64,000 nt of DNA from the NCBI RefSeq assembly GCF_004379255.2, contig NC_056046.1, positions 5,332,001 through 5,396,000 of the forward strand, in the 5' to 3' direction. This document shows, in pieces, positions 12,995 to 23,994 of this stretch. Both the position numbers and the translations under genes were made by a program. The first letter of the stretch is position 1. Each line of letters starts with the position of its first letter. A model generated the notes under the pieces. That model did not search any database, was not told the origin of the DNA, and saw nothing but the letters and a program-made list of their open reading frames with translations. The DNA is from Salvia splendens. Its lineage: Eukaryota; Streptophyta; Magnoliopsida; Lamiales; Lamiaceae.

Positions 12995-15900
12995 TATCTT
13001 TAATATTTACACCGATAATTTTCTTGTTATGTTGGAATCTGATTATTATTGTAGATATTACTAATTGATGTTTTATTATTAGTAGTATATTTGCAAGATA
13101 TATGAATATTAAGGACTTAAGGTATATAACTATATGATCAAGACGAAGATCAATTAATATAGTTATCATGAACAAGTTTCTTTTAATTCATTTGTTCAAA
13201 AGTTCGACATTCTCAAAGTTGATCGTAAAATATCCAAACTTTAAACAATATACTAACTATTATCAGTTTCTAATCGTATGTTTAACATTATACTCATTAT
13301 TTTCTTGGCCCGAAACAATATTCTTGCATCCGTCGATGTCTTTAATATCCTTACAAAATAGAAACATTGTTTGTTGTTTAAAATTTTATTCTAAAATTGA
13401 TTTTTAAGAATTATAAAGCTTTTAGTTAATTTCGTAATACTACTCTAAATGTGACAAATGACATAATATTTGATTTTTTTTTCACATCAATTTGATTAAG
13501 ATTTAAAAAAGATCCTGTCAGTCCTCCAGCCCTTATAATCAACCCTATCTTATTTCTCCAGTCCTAAATAAAAAAAAATTAAAAAACTTGTTTAGCACAT
13601 CTGTTGTCACCCAAAATTAGATATATAGGCTGTATATATCGGACCTTATGGCAAGTGTAATTGATTTTGTTTAATCATACTATATCAATATAGGTGTTTC
13701 TGATTTCTGAGCCCCCAATTTCTCAACCACTACACTCGCCAGTTATCATCGAGCTACTAGACTGATGTGATTGAATCTATTTTATAAATTATCTGAAAAT
13801 TTTTAAACCTCACTTCATTCATGTTTTCTGAATTTGTTCGAACTCTCTATTGCTAGCTATGTGGAAGAGGATATACAGCTAAAGTATTCCAATATAGGAC
13901 AGATATGAGGTTACTCTCCAATGCAATCATATTAAATTAAATGAAGATGACAAGCAGAATTTGCAAGATTTTATGGAGACAACATCATATCTTTTCACTC
14001 ACCTATCACTCTTTCTAGCAAACAGTAGATTTCCTGGTACAAATATCACCTCTACCATACCCTATATGCCTGCAAAATTTGATCAAGAAAATCACCAAAT
14101 ATATATCGGTCAAACTATTTTACACTTGGCTCCATGTAACGACCAAGGTTGTAATAATTCTACCTAGCTAAGGAATAAACAAATTATATAGATTGTCATT
14201 CCACAATTGAATACCTAGCTACTTACTATCAGTTTTTATTCATATCTAGCCTTTTTCCCCCTATTTTTTCAACTCTTTTTTGGGTTATCGAAACTCCTTA
14301 GCCTCTTCTTAAAATGCCTGATACTGGTGGAAAAATTACTGTAACTATTGCAAACAAATTAAGGTTGTCAAAAATGAGTGCAATCTAATCATTAAAAACC
14401 TTTTGTTGGAGTGATACATTTACACATTTGTAGGAAAAGTAGTAGCCATGGCTGATGAACAAGTGGGTTTTATTTGATTTCATTCATGTATCTTTTTCCA
14501 CATTAAATATTAATCATTCTTGAATTGCATATTTATTAGTTCCCAGTCATCCTTGATCAATTACAGAAACCACTTCCTTTTATATACAAGAAATGAGCAA
14601 TGAAGGAGGCTCTTTTTTCATCTGAGGTAAGTGAATCTGACAGTACAACCATATTTATGAAAATTTTATAGACAGGTGCAAATTTTGAGGCTTTGCTTCT
14701 TGATTTTTTGTTGCAATTGATATTGATCTTTATCATCATTCATAAAAGTGAACCTTAACAATTAATTCTTCTGAGATCATCCATATGTACTACCTGAGAC
14801 AAGTCATATATATAACCAACCATGAAAATCAGTTGAAATAAGGCATCAAAATGAAGCTGGTGATATTTATTTTTGTTGAGACATATTAACTGCAAACTTC
14901 TTTATTGCTACTCCCCCAATAAAAAAGAGGTAACAACAAATTAGACAATTGGAAAAGATATTTTTTACTCAACCACTCACCACTACTGATGTATATATGG
15001 ACATAATTCTCCCACTAACTCATTAATGCTATCACCATATACATCACAGTACATCATCTTTTTCATTATTCTCACAGTAAAATTCCAAACTGGAGCTTCA
15101 GAATTTGCTAGCTGTTGTTCACATGATATGTTTTTTTCTCAAGAGTAAATGTTGAAGAATAAGTGTTTGACAGCAATAGTTTGAGCTATTGCTCATTTTC
15201 CTATAGCGATAGATCTCTTTAAATGTTGTAGCTGCTAAATTAAGCAGGTACAGTTATTGTTTGGAATATAAGATTAATAAATACTATGCATTTCTTATAC
15301 TAACATTTAATAAATCAATCGTTTCATTAAATATTGTTGGGTCACTAAAGCTTGTATAGAATGAAAAGTGACTGCCAAACTTAAACAAACATTCAATTCT
15401 GCATGTGAATATAAATGAAAACATGATTTTGCTGCTATTCCACCCCACATGTTTAGAAAAGAGTCAATGAATAAAGTTATAGAATTTTTTTTCTTTTATT
15501 TCGAGATATAAAAACCTACTGAAGTTAGCATTAGGTATGCAGTGAAATAGGTCACTTGACCTAATGTGGGTGTTGAGTTTTTTCACAAACAAAGGACTTC
15601 AAGAAACAATTTTGGGATTTCAAACTGGTAAAATCAAATCTAGTTCACAGCTTTACTTGTTCAAAACTTTCATTATATCGTATGTATACCTCATCAGCAC
15701 CAATATGTTAATGCAACAGTCTGCAGAAACTAATGTAACAAAAGTTCAACTCAAACACAACATGGCTAGCTCATAGCCTTTATTATAGAAAATATATACT
15801 ATGCTGCTAGCTGCTGCTGATGATGAAATAATATTTTCTTAAGAAATGTGGTTGTAAAGAATATTCTGCTATAAATTAACATCTTCCCAGCATGAGCAAA

Positions 15901-16914
15901 AACACTCAATCAATATGGATGAGATTAAAACAAAGAATTTTGGAGGTCTATAGATAAACTATCATGTTGCGAACTTACACGAAACAGGGTTTAGGAATCT
16001 GTATATTGGCTCTTCTTGAAGTGACAATCTAAGGTGAAGTGGTAAGTGTGCTTCCCATCACAAAGAACTGCTTAGTTAAGAAACTCACTTTGATTCTGCT
16101 ATGATTTTGAAAACTTAGCTGAAAATCCTACTATTGTGTATGTTGTAGTACTAGTTAGAGTGAAGATGGAAAGGTAGGAAAAATGATTATTGACATACAC
16201 ATTTTCCCCTCCTAAGATTCAAGCTATCAGAAAGTTGAAATGATTCTAGTTAAGGAGTTTCTAGCTAGCCAATAAATTCAACCCCCCAATCTTGAATGAA
16301 TAGATGGGTTTCTAGCTGCAACAAAATGGGGAATTAGAAGGTGTAGCTAGGTCAAAATCAGCCAAGGTTCTTAACTTCCAAATAATAACCAGAAGGTTTT
16401 ACATTCTTAATTTTCTGACATGACAAATACATTAGGATCTGTTATCATTGTCTCTTTTAAACTGATAACTATCTGATTTTCTGTTAAGCTTGATTGAAGT
16501 GTGTAACTTGATGTGCCATTTTGATCATCATCTGCTCCAATTCTCTTGAATTAACATGTTCAGGAAAATATTGGTTAAGAATTCACATCGAATTCAGACA
16601 CATTTTGATGAAGACAGCTTCAATATTGAACATGGACTGCTGAGTTTAACCTCTGTCCATGGGTTCTATGAAAAAGGTTACTTAAAACAAAGTAAATTTG
16701 CATTCAAAGCTAGACATTAATTCGACAATCAATTGATAAATAGCTTATATACTTGGGAATTAAGTTCAGAGACAAAAGCTATTACATCAATTGAGGTTTC
16801 AGATATTGGAAAATTGCTCAAAACCAAAAACTTACATTACTTGTTTAAACACAATATGAGCAACATTAGTAGTCCTGTGGATTCCCAAAGAGCTTCTTCC
16901 TCTTCTTCTTCTTA
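12995..16914. other. AT-rich intergenic region downstream of the TCP gene
   Basis: About 3.9 kb of AT-rich, low-complexity-prone sequence. I saw no gene, tRNA, or terminal repeats with a convincing target duplication. Short open frames (for example 13961-14167 and 15564-15776) have no recognisable motifs. Confidence 0.5.
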
Positions 16915-17879
16915 CTATATGTTTGAGCTGCTGCAAATAGAAAATCAACATCATTAATTCTTGATCTAATTAAGACAACAAAATATGCACAATCATCATA
17001 CCTATTGAAGAACTTGTGCTGATCAAAAGAGTTGGATTGCGAGGAGAGCCCAAAAATATCCCAATTCTCATTGGAAGATGACGGGATCATGCTATAGTTT
17101 GAATTCAAACCAATATTTTGCTGAAACCCCAAAATGGAAGAAGGGTTCTTGTTCTTGCGTTTGATCACAGGCGGTTCTTGAATTAGGTCATGCCTCGCCC
17201 CTTCACCGAAGTGATAAACCGGGTCTCGAAAACCAGCAGTGGCCCTGCCGGAGAGCTGCAAAAACCCAAGCTGATTGCATTCAAACGATGGAGGGTTGAG
17301 ATCAGAACCGAGCTGCTTGATGCACATCTTCTCCAGCGTCCTCTCCCTCGCCCTCGCCCTCGCCTTGGCCCTCGCCTCCCTCCTGCTGGAATCCCCTCCT
17401 CCTCCGTGTTGTTGATCAGAGGAAGCCACCATCTCACATGCAGAGGGCGAGGAGTAGTCGCTCTTGTTGCTGTTGCTTGTCTGCACCAGCTCTTTGATGG
17501 CTGCTTTGGACTTGGTGAGCAGCCAATCAAGGGTTTTGCTGGGCTTGTCGAAGCCCAGCATCTCCTGGAGATCGAAGAACTTCCTCGCAATGCCGATGGA
17601 GAGGCGGACTCTCCTGTCCCTCGGCCCCTGCGCCGTGTGTATCTTGCTGTGCCGGTCCTTCTTCGCCGCCTGCTTCCTCACCGGTGCAGCGCCCGAGCCC
17701 TCTCCGTTGTAGGCCTCGGGAGCGGCTAAGTAGAGTCCGGAGAAGGCGGCTGCTTCCGGGTGGAGATATTGATGGTGGTGGTGGTGGTGGTGGTGGAGGA
17801 GGATTTCGACGCCGGAGTCGAGGTCGGCGGAGGGGCGGGAGGAAGGCGGCGGGAGGAGGTAAGTGTTTCTTCCCAACAT
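16915..17879 (-). CDS. CYC: CYCLOIDEA-like TCP transcription factor (CYC/TB1 class)
   Basis: DNA-binding regulator of the TCP class II CYC/TB1 group. In asterids, CYC-type genes set dorsal petal identity and floral asymmetry; TB1/BRC1 relatives control bud outgrowth. Exon 1 is 17002-17879 and exon 2 is 16915-16930. A 71-nt GT-AG intron leaves a last coding exon of 16 nt that ends SSSNI-stop, for 297 residues. The N-terminus [11 protein letters not shown] resembles CYC proteins. Residues 29-36 are eight histidines. The TCP basic helix-loop-helix is at about 73-131 ([20 protein letters not shown], then [20 protein letters not shown]). The R domain, [16 protein letters not shown], is at about 166-181. 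The N-terminus and the segment EILLHHHH favour CYC over BRC1, but clade placement needs a tree. The unspliced frame would run on to 16866 and end in a Lys-rich tail; I prefer the spliced form. Confidence 0.85.
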
Positions 17880-18136
17880 GGTGATGAATTGTGGAGGTGT
17901 TGGGAGCCCTAGCTAGTGGTAATTATGTAGTGATGGAGGAGAGGAAACCCTCATATTTGAAGAATGAAGCATTTATTTCAGCGATCAAGCTGGGAAAGAT
18001 CTCTGCACTTTTCCGAAACGGAGGTTCATGAACCGTAGAGGAAAGGGATGTTCGCAGAGGGTAAAGCCTTTGTTTAGCAGATCTGTTTATTGGGGTTAGA
18101 AAAGACTTGCCCCTTTCTTTTAATTCATCATGCCAA

Positions 18137-18572
18137 GGCCCCATTCATGGAGATGTAGAATATAATCATGGATTAGGGATTTCCACACTTCATTTGCAAT
18201 AATTATACAGAGTTAGTATGCTGATACAGACCCTACTGTTTGATTTGTAGGGAATGAGAGGCAATGACAAATACTACTCGAATTTATTGGACTAATCATA
18301 AGTATTCACTTGCATCAAACCTAAACATTAGACAAAAGGATTTATTAGTTGAATTGGTAGAGATTTTGTGATTAATTAATTTAAAATTTAAAATTAGGGC
18401 CGTGAGCTTTTTGTAGGGGTGGGTGACCATTGCATCTGTGGGGAGCCCAGAAAAGCTGTGTGGTGATTTAAAAAAACAAGTGTATTTTGGAGTCTAAAAC
18501 CGTACCTTTATCTATAACTCTACGCAATCGACAAAATTTTCTTCATTTCTTGTGCTTAAGAAGGGCCCCATT
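18137..18572 (-). promoter_or_regulatory. Two candidate TCP-binding motifs upstream of the TCP gene
   Basis: The same 9-mer, GGCCCCATT, occurs at 18137-18145 and 18564-18572, about 258 and 685 bp upstream of the ATG. Both contain a GGNCCC core, the class II TCP binding core. CYC2-type genes are known to autoregulate through such sites in some asterids. Function here is inference from motif and position. Confidence 0.4.
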
Positions 18573-19468
18573 TATCTCGTGTCCGGTTGAGCACATATTG
18601 CTCTGAAAAAAAATTAAAAAGTGAAAAAAAAGAAGAGGAAAAATCACCATTTCCGGCATGGCTCTAAGCAATCGAGGGGACCTCTTCACCCTTTTTGTGC
18701 AACTGGGAAAGGTGCCTTTCAATTTCTTCTCATTGATCAGTGGGAATTTCAATAGTAGTAATCTGTAGCTGTGGTGGAATTAGAAACCCTATTTATTGAA
18801 AGAGGAAATTGGAAGCCCTAATGTTGAGCTACAAGGGTTTGTGTCTTGTTTGTTTGTTCTCGTTGGGTAAAAAAAAATCAACTACTGCTCGTCAAGTGGA
18901 GGAGTTTTATCTTTTACTCATAAATATTAGTGTGCAAGTGAAACTGCTTCAAGTGCAGTTGGAGAGGAAAGCCATGGCAATTGAGTAAGTAGAAAAGGAC
19001 ACTCTCTCTCATCCTCTCTCTATCTATCTATCTGAATTGTGGATGTGTTTAGTTCTTCTGTATATATTCTTGATGCTACTGCAGAAAAGGAAACCCTAAT
19101 ACAGTGAAACTGGAGATATTTGAGAAAAAAAAATGAAGTTTTCTTGTAATTAATTAAATTAACTTTTTTTCAAGAACATAATCAAGAAAAAGAAGTTAAT
19201 CTTTTATTTAATGCACCAAAGCTATCTTGAGTTGATTCAGTCTCTATGGCACTTGATGTCTTGCAAAAAGTGTACTTGTTAATGTTTTTATATCGAGTCT
19301 ATTCTTTTAATTCTAATAGATGTTGGTATGCTCAATACATAAGTATTTTCATGATAACGGTTCTATGACAATTATTCAAATTTCAGTTGCATGGTGATTT
19401 ATGAAAATTAATACTCCTACTAGTTTCCTTTTCTCCAGTTTGCTAGTACACTTTTATTGAAATTACTA

Positions 19469-19658
19469 CTCCCTCTATTTCATAAAGATCGTCCATTTCA
19501 CTTTTTACCATTTTTTTGTAGTAGACCCCATATTCCACTAACTCGTTCCTACTCACATTTTACTATAAAACAAATATATAAAAGTAGGACTCACGTTACC
19601 TTTCTTAAAACCTGTGCCAGGTCAAAGTGAGACAATCTTTGTGGAACGGGGGGATTAG
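19469..19658. mobile_element. Stowaway-like MITE (decayed), about 190 bp
   Basis: Starts CTCCCTCTATTTCATAAAG after a TA and ends GTGGAACGGGGGGATTAG before a TA. This is the Tc1/mariner Stowaway pattern; the ends have diverged from the usual CTCCCTCCGTCCC. Confidence 0.65.
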
Positions 19659-21192
19659 TATTTACTCATATGCAAGTGAAGTACAAAAATAATCATTATT
19701 GATTTGGAAAGACGAAATGTTAGACAATCTTATTGCTCTATTAATTTACACGCATCCAACCCCATGGGCTGGATAATTAATAAACACTGTCTAATTAGTT
19801 AGGAGGTCAGTACTATCTTTTGGACATTTATCAAAAAAATAAATACGTACTTATACTAGCAAGATGTATAGAGCTACAGTATCTGTTTACATGTGATCAG
19901 ATACCTGCAAAATGTGATGAAATATTTAATTGTAGTACTATATATATAGTTTGGCTAAATGTGATAAACATATCATTTCACAAAATAAACTCTTGGACAC
20001 ACCTTTTAGTTAATTAGTAGGAAAAAAGTACCTTACATTTGTGCCGTGGAACAGAATCATGATATAAATTATCATTAAACTTTGGAAATTTTGTCGAAGA
20101 ATGTGATGAAATTATTAGAGTAATCAGATAATGAAGGGAAAAAAACTAATCTCACTATATAGGTATATGCCTTATTTTGCCGGTGTCCTTTAATTTAAGC
20201 TAGGGCCACTTTCTATACACAGCTCAAGTGCTATTAACTAGGGCAAACCCATTAAGGGGGTAAATTTTTATTTAATGTTACTGAAATATGTAATCTGTAG
20301 TATTAATTTTAAAACTAAATATCCCATCCATTTTAGTTCTCTGGTCAACTTTAACATAAGTTGCAATTGAAATAGCACATCAGCCGCCACATTTGCCTCG
20401 ACTCATTTATTATAGAAAATCTCATATTTTAATGGTGAGGTTGTTGTAGTTTTTTAATTAATGTTATGTATATAAATATAAAATAAGAAAATCTAAAAAA
20501 AAGATGAAATATCAAACAATTGTAATCATCAATAAAATGAAATTCAAATTGCCGTATTCAATTTTAAATTCCTAACGTCCAATTTGATACAATTAAGGAA
20601 TATATATTTTTCAGTAACTTATAAATCATCCCATTTTAATTAAGTATGGTGCTAACAAGAAAATAGACAAACGTTTTCATTATTTTGAAGAAATATACTA
20701 CTATATATTTGATTCGATTGGCAATCTGGCCACAACAAGTCCCTTTCATTAACTTTTATCCATTTTTACCGTGTAAGAGACATGATTTAACGTGAATGCA
20801 TGTGGCAGTACAAGTTTTTATTTTAAAAAGAAGCATAATATAATCGCACCAAATGGTGCAAAAGTATTGTCGTCACATCATAATATTTGTAATTTATTCT
20901 ACTCACTGAACACGGACACCAAATATTAATTGTCCTGAATTTTTAATTAATCTCAGAGAACCACAGTCTTTATTCTTTATTACAGATGTATTTATGTCAT
21001 CAACACCAGATAGAAAAATATAAAAAAAATAGCAATACGAATTATGATATGATAAAATATAGAGAATGTCGTACAACACAAGATTCAAATGAATATTCCA
21101 ACCACATGATTCAATATTTCAAAAGAAGTGATGGGGTGCGTACTAAACAAGCCCAACAGCAATGACGGCCCATCAGCCCAAAGCCCAAGGAA

Positions 21193-21412
21193 GAGTATGA
21201 GTTCGCCATTACCAAAGAGTTCGGCCTCAGCCTACAGCTCGGTAAAAGCCAACCTATCAAGCTCTACTCTCAGATCGGCAACCAAAGCAGGAGTATGAGT
21301 TCGGCATTACCAAAGAGTTCGGCCTCAGCCTACAGCTCGGTAAAAGCCAACCAATCAAGCTCTGCTCTCAGGTCGGCATCAAGCTCTACTCAAAGATCGG
21401 CAACCAAAGCAG
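21193..21412 (+). repeat. Tandem duplication in U3 of the LTR
   Basis: Copy 1 (21193-21290, 98 bp) and copy 2 (21291-21412, 122 bp) both start GAGTATGAGTTCG and end CAACCAAAGCAG. Copy 2 has an extra 24 bp that repeats a piece of the unit itself. The 3' LTR has the same arrangement at 31792-32011. Upstream of the TATA box, this may act as a duplicated enhancer (inference). Confidence 0.85.
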
Positions 21413-21603
21413 TTCGGTCTCAGTATTCGACCGAACAAGGAGTTAGTGGACCCCTACAGGATGTCCAACACACCCACTACCACGTGGTGTCAACTCAGGC
21501 CACGATCGTAGGCCATGACCTACGCTACATCCACGATCTTAGGCCATGACCTACACGACATCCACGACTTAGGGTGGAGATGCAAGCCACGATCTTAGTT
21601 CCA

Positions 21604-21613
21604 TATATAAATA
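21604..21613 (+). promoter_or_regulatory. TATA box of the retrotransposon LTR promoter
   Basis: TATATAAATA lies 231 bp before the LTR end, the expected U3 position. The start of transcription (U3/R border) would be about 25-35 bp downstream. Confidence 0.7.
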
Positions 21614-21835
21614 GAACTTAGATCTGATATGAGGAGGTTAGAATCTCTCTAGAGAAAAAATCATATAGCAAGTCTGTGTTGTAAGCTGTAATTCGCAGAT
21701 CAAGCAATACAAACCTGCCCCCATTTCTCCCCGTGGACGTAGATTTACCTCAGTAAATCGAACCACGTAAAATTTCCGTGTCGTAATTTATTTTCACGAG
21801 CATTCACCATCATCAAAAATTCGCGGATTCATCAC

Positions 21836-21853
21836 TGGCGCCGTCTGTGGGAA
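21836..21853 (+). other. Primer binding site of the Tat element
   Basis: TGGCGCCGTCTGTGGGAA follows the 5' LTR after one base. The first nine bases, TGGCGCCGT, match the complement of the 3' end of plant tRNA-Asp; pairing beyond that is weaker. The exact primer tRNA is uncertain. Confidence 0.7.
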
Positions 21854-21909
21854 ACAGAGAACCAAATTTGTGATAAAGCGAATTTTTGACCATTTTTTCC
21901 ACCCAAAAA

Positions 21910-23967
21910 ATGCATACCAGATCGCAGAGTACCCGTATTCCTGCCCGTGAGAACCAGGAGGAAGCCAATCCATCCCATAGGTCTGGAAAACAGCCTAGGG
22001 ATAAATCCACCACCAGTTCTCATGGCGGAGGAACAAGCCGCTCCAAAAATCGTCCCACTGAGTCTTCCCAGCAGCCCGATTTGAACGAGGCTGTCAAGCT
22101 GTTTTTGGCTGAAAAGCAGGAGGAATTCTTAACCTTCCTGCAAAAAAGCCAAAAGCAGCCAGAGACGAAAACGGCGGATTCTCCCTCTCCCTCCATACGA
22201 GACAGTCACTACCGCAGTAGTGTCATGTCTTCCAGGAGAAAGAATCCTCGGTACCGGAATCACAGGAGAACTCCATCTCCTCCATACCGAAGAAATGTCG
22301 GGTTCGCCGTGTACGGAGCATTGAGGACTCCGTTCTCGGACGATATTACCCGAACTCCCCTACCACAGAACTATCGAACTCCGTCGATAACCTATGACGG
22401 ACTCGTGGATCCTCATGATTTCTTGGGACGCTATCAATATAACATGGCGAACCAGGGTCTCAACGAGGTCCACATGTGCAAGCTGTTTCCCGAGCTGCTC
22501 ATCGGGAACGCAAGAAGGTGGTTCGATAGCCTCCCCCAAGGCAGCATTAGATCTTACCGAGATCTAATGGATGCATTCCATAGAAGGTTCTTTCAGAAAG
22601 CGGAAGTCCGAATCACTTCGGCTCAGCTGCTTTCCATTCGTCAAGGTCGCGACGAAAAAATCAGCGACTTTATGACAAGATTCCACAAGGAATGCCTGCA
22701 AGTAGACGATCTCAACGATCTGCTTGTCATCTCGGCATTCCAAAATGGAATCCTGCCCGGAGCTCTCTACAGGAAGCTCGTTGAGTGCGGTCCGCAGACA
22801 GCTCAGGAAATGTGGGACATTGCGGACCAGTACTCCCGGGCCGATGAGGCAGACCGTCGCAAACGGTCGTTAGACAGCTCATCGTCCCGAGGAGACAGAA
22901 GGAAGCCCGATCATAGCGATCAGGGGCATCCTCGCCGGACTCCATTTGAAAGAATTCAAAAGGCTCCGGTACAAGACAGATTGGGACCCCGTCTCAATCC
23001 CGAGAAGCCGCCCGCTCAGTTCGTACCGCTGAACAAGCCGAGAGCGGAAATTTTCGAACTGCACTCTGACCTGTTCGAAAAGCCAAAGCGGATGACGAAA
23101 TCAGCCGCGCGCCGACCCCAGGATAACTACTGCTCCTACCATCAAGACCACGGTCACGATACCGAGGAGTGCAGAAACTTGGCTGCAGGTATCGATGTTC
23201 TTGTGAGGGCAGGGACATTGAAGAAATACCAAAGCAAGCAGTCAAAGAAGAATAAGAAGCAGAGAGGTGCGAACTGCGCTCCTCAGGATCCGAAAAGGCA
23301 GCCGGATCCCGAAGACGATGACGAGCCGCAATATGATGGAGTAATCCTGACTATTGACGCTCTCCCTGCCGGGAAGACCAAGTCGTCCCTGAAGTCAGAG
23401 CGCAGAGGCTCCAATCGAGAGGAGCCAACGCATAAAAGGCTGAAGCAGGACGAAGTGATTACGTTCTTGGATGCTGATCCCGTCCCGGCCATCTCTCCTC
23501 ACCAAGACGCCATTGTCATCCAAGCCGGAGTGGCAAACAAACTGATCCACAGGGTGTTTGTGGATACAGGAGCGTCAGTCAGCATTCTTTTTAAAGAGTG
23601 CTTCGACAAACTAGAAGTGGACCCAGCTCGGCTCAGTCCGGCTCCGATTCCCCTGAAGAGCTTCGCCCAGGAGGACACCCGCCCTGAAGGTATTATCAGC
23701 CTTCCGATCACGGTGGGGAAAGCGCCTACTAGCTCCAGTACGATGATTGAGTTTTTCGTGGTGAAAGCTCGGTCCCCGTACAACGTCATCCTGGGAAGAG
23801 ACTGGCTCAACACAGTTCGGGCCATTTGCTCCACTTATCACCTCACCATCAAGATCCCTACTAAAGGAGGGATAGCGGTCATCCGAGGTGACCAAAAGAG
23901 AGCAAAGGAATGTCTGCAAATTGCGCTTAGAAGTGCCGAGCATTCAGATCGGCACCACCAAGCATAG
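21910..23967 (+). CDS. Gag-protease polyprotein of the Tat element
   Basis: Structural protein that packages element RNA, plus the aspartic protease that processes it. The first ATG in frame (MHTRSQSTRIP) gives 685 residues. The gag domain is in the middle of the first half (YDGLVDPHDFLGRYQ through ARRWFDSLPQGSI). A CX2HX3GHX4C zinc knuckle-like motif (CSYHQDHGHDTEEC) is near residue 407. The retroviral-type protease with FVDTGASVSILF is near residue 550 and continues to a typical VILGRDWL. The frame ends in TAG at 23965-23967. Pol continues in the same frame with no other stop, so readthrough can join them. Basic and Ser/Arg-rich regions fit nucleic acid binding. Confidence 0.93.
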   Translation: MHTRSQSTRIPARENQEEANPSHRSGKQPRDKSTTSSHGGGTSRSKNRPTESSQQPDLNEAVKLFLAEKQEEFLTFLQKSQKQPETKTADSPSPSIRDSHYRSSVMSSRRKNPRYRNHRRTPSPPYRRNVGFAVYGALRTPFSDDITRTPLPQNYRTPSITYDGLVDPHDFLGRYQYNMANQGLNEVHMCKLFPELLIGNARRWFDSLPQGSIRSYRDLMDAFHRRFFQKAEVRITSAQLLSIRQGRDEKISDFMTRFHKECLQVDDLNDLLVISAFQNGILPGALYRKLVECGPQTAQEMWDIADQYSRADEADRRKRSLDSSSSRGDRRKPDHSDQGHPRRTPFERIQKAPVQDRLGPRLNPEKPPAQFVPLNKPRAEIFELHSDLFEKPKRMTKSAARRPQDNYCSYHQDHGHDTEECRNLAAGIDVLVRAGTLKKYQSKQSKKNKKQRGANCAPQDPKRQPDPEDDDEPQYDGVILTIDALPAGKTKSSLKSERRGSNREEPTHKRLKQDEVITFLDADPVPAISPHQDAIVIQAGVANKLIHRVFVDTGASVSILFKECFDKLEVDPARLSPAPIPLKSFAQEDTRPEGIISLPITVGKAPTSSSTMIEFFVVKARSPYNVILGRDWLNTVRAICSTYHLTIKIPTKGGIAVIRGDQKRAKECLQIALRSAEHSDRHHQA

Positions 23968-23973
23968 CAATCA
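23965..23973 (+). promoter_or_regulatory. Probable leaky stop codon UAG CAA UCA between gag-protease and pol
   Basis: The stop TAG is followed by CAA TCA, which fits the CARYYA context known to allow readthrough of UAG in tobamoviruses. Pol is in the same frame: 23995 minus 21910 is a multiple of three, and the nine codons between the stop and pol's first ATG are open. I infer that readthrough makes a Gag-Pol product and sets its ratio to Gag. Confidence 0.65.
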
Positions 23974-23994
23974 CAGCAGCCGGAGTCAGAGGCA

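Larger units (their letters stand above)
17880..21123. other. Upstream region of the TCP gene, AT-rich spacer
   Basis: Promoter-side region of the minus-strand TCP gene, about 3.2 kb up to the retrotransposon. It has two GGCCCCATT motifs (18137 and 18564), a Stowaway MITE at 19469-19658, and otherwise AT-rich sequence without a recognisable gene. Confidence 0.5.
21129..21834 (+). repeat. 5' LTR, 706 bp
   Basis: Runs from TGATGGGG to GATTCATCA and is followed at once by the primer binding site. It has the same length as the 3' LTR. It contains a tandem duplication at 21193-21412 and a TATA box at 21604. The 84-codon frame in the LTR is identical in both copies but shows no protein motif. Confidence 0.95.

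Noticed and set aside
12747..13175. Minus-strand open frame spanning the right Harbinger ends
   Set aside because: It crosses two transposon borders and is made of terminal-repeat sequence, so it cannot be an ancestral gene.
17190..17729. 179-codon plus-strand frame across the TCP gene
   Set aside because: It is a reverse-strand shadow of the conserved TCP and R domains.
17002..17879. Assignment of the TCP gene as BRANCHED1/TCP18
   Set aside because: The N-terminus and the EILLHHHH segment look more like CYC proteins than BRC1. A phylogeny would be decisive; I kept CYC-like as the better call.
21295..21549. 84-codon open frame in the 5' LTR (and its twin at 31894-32148)
   Set aside because: The frame is identical only because the LTRs are identical. 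It spans a tandem duplication and has no protein motif.
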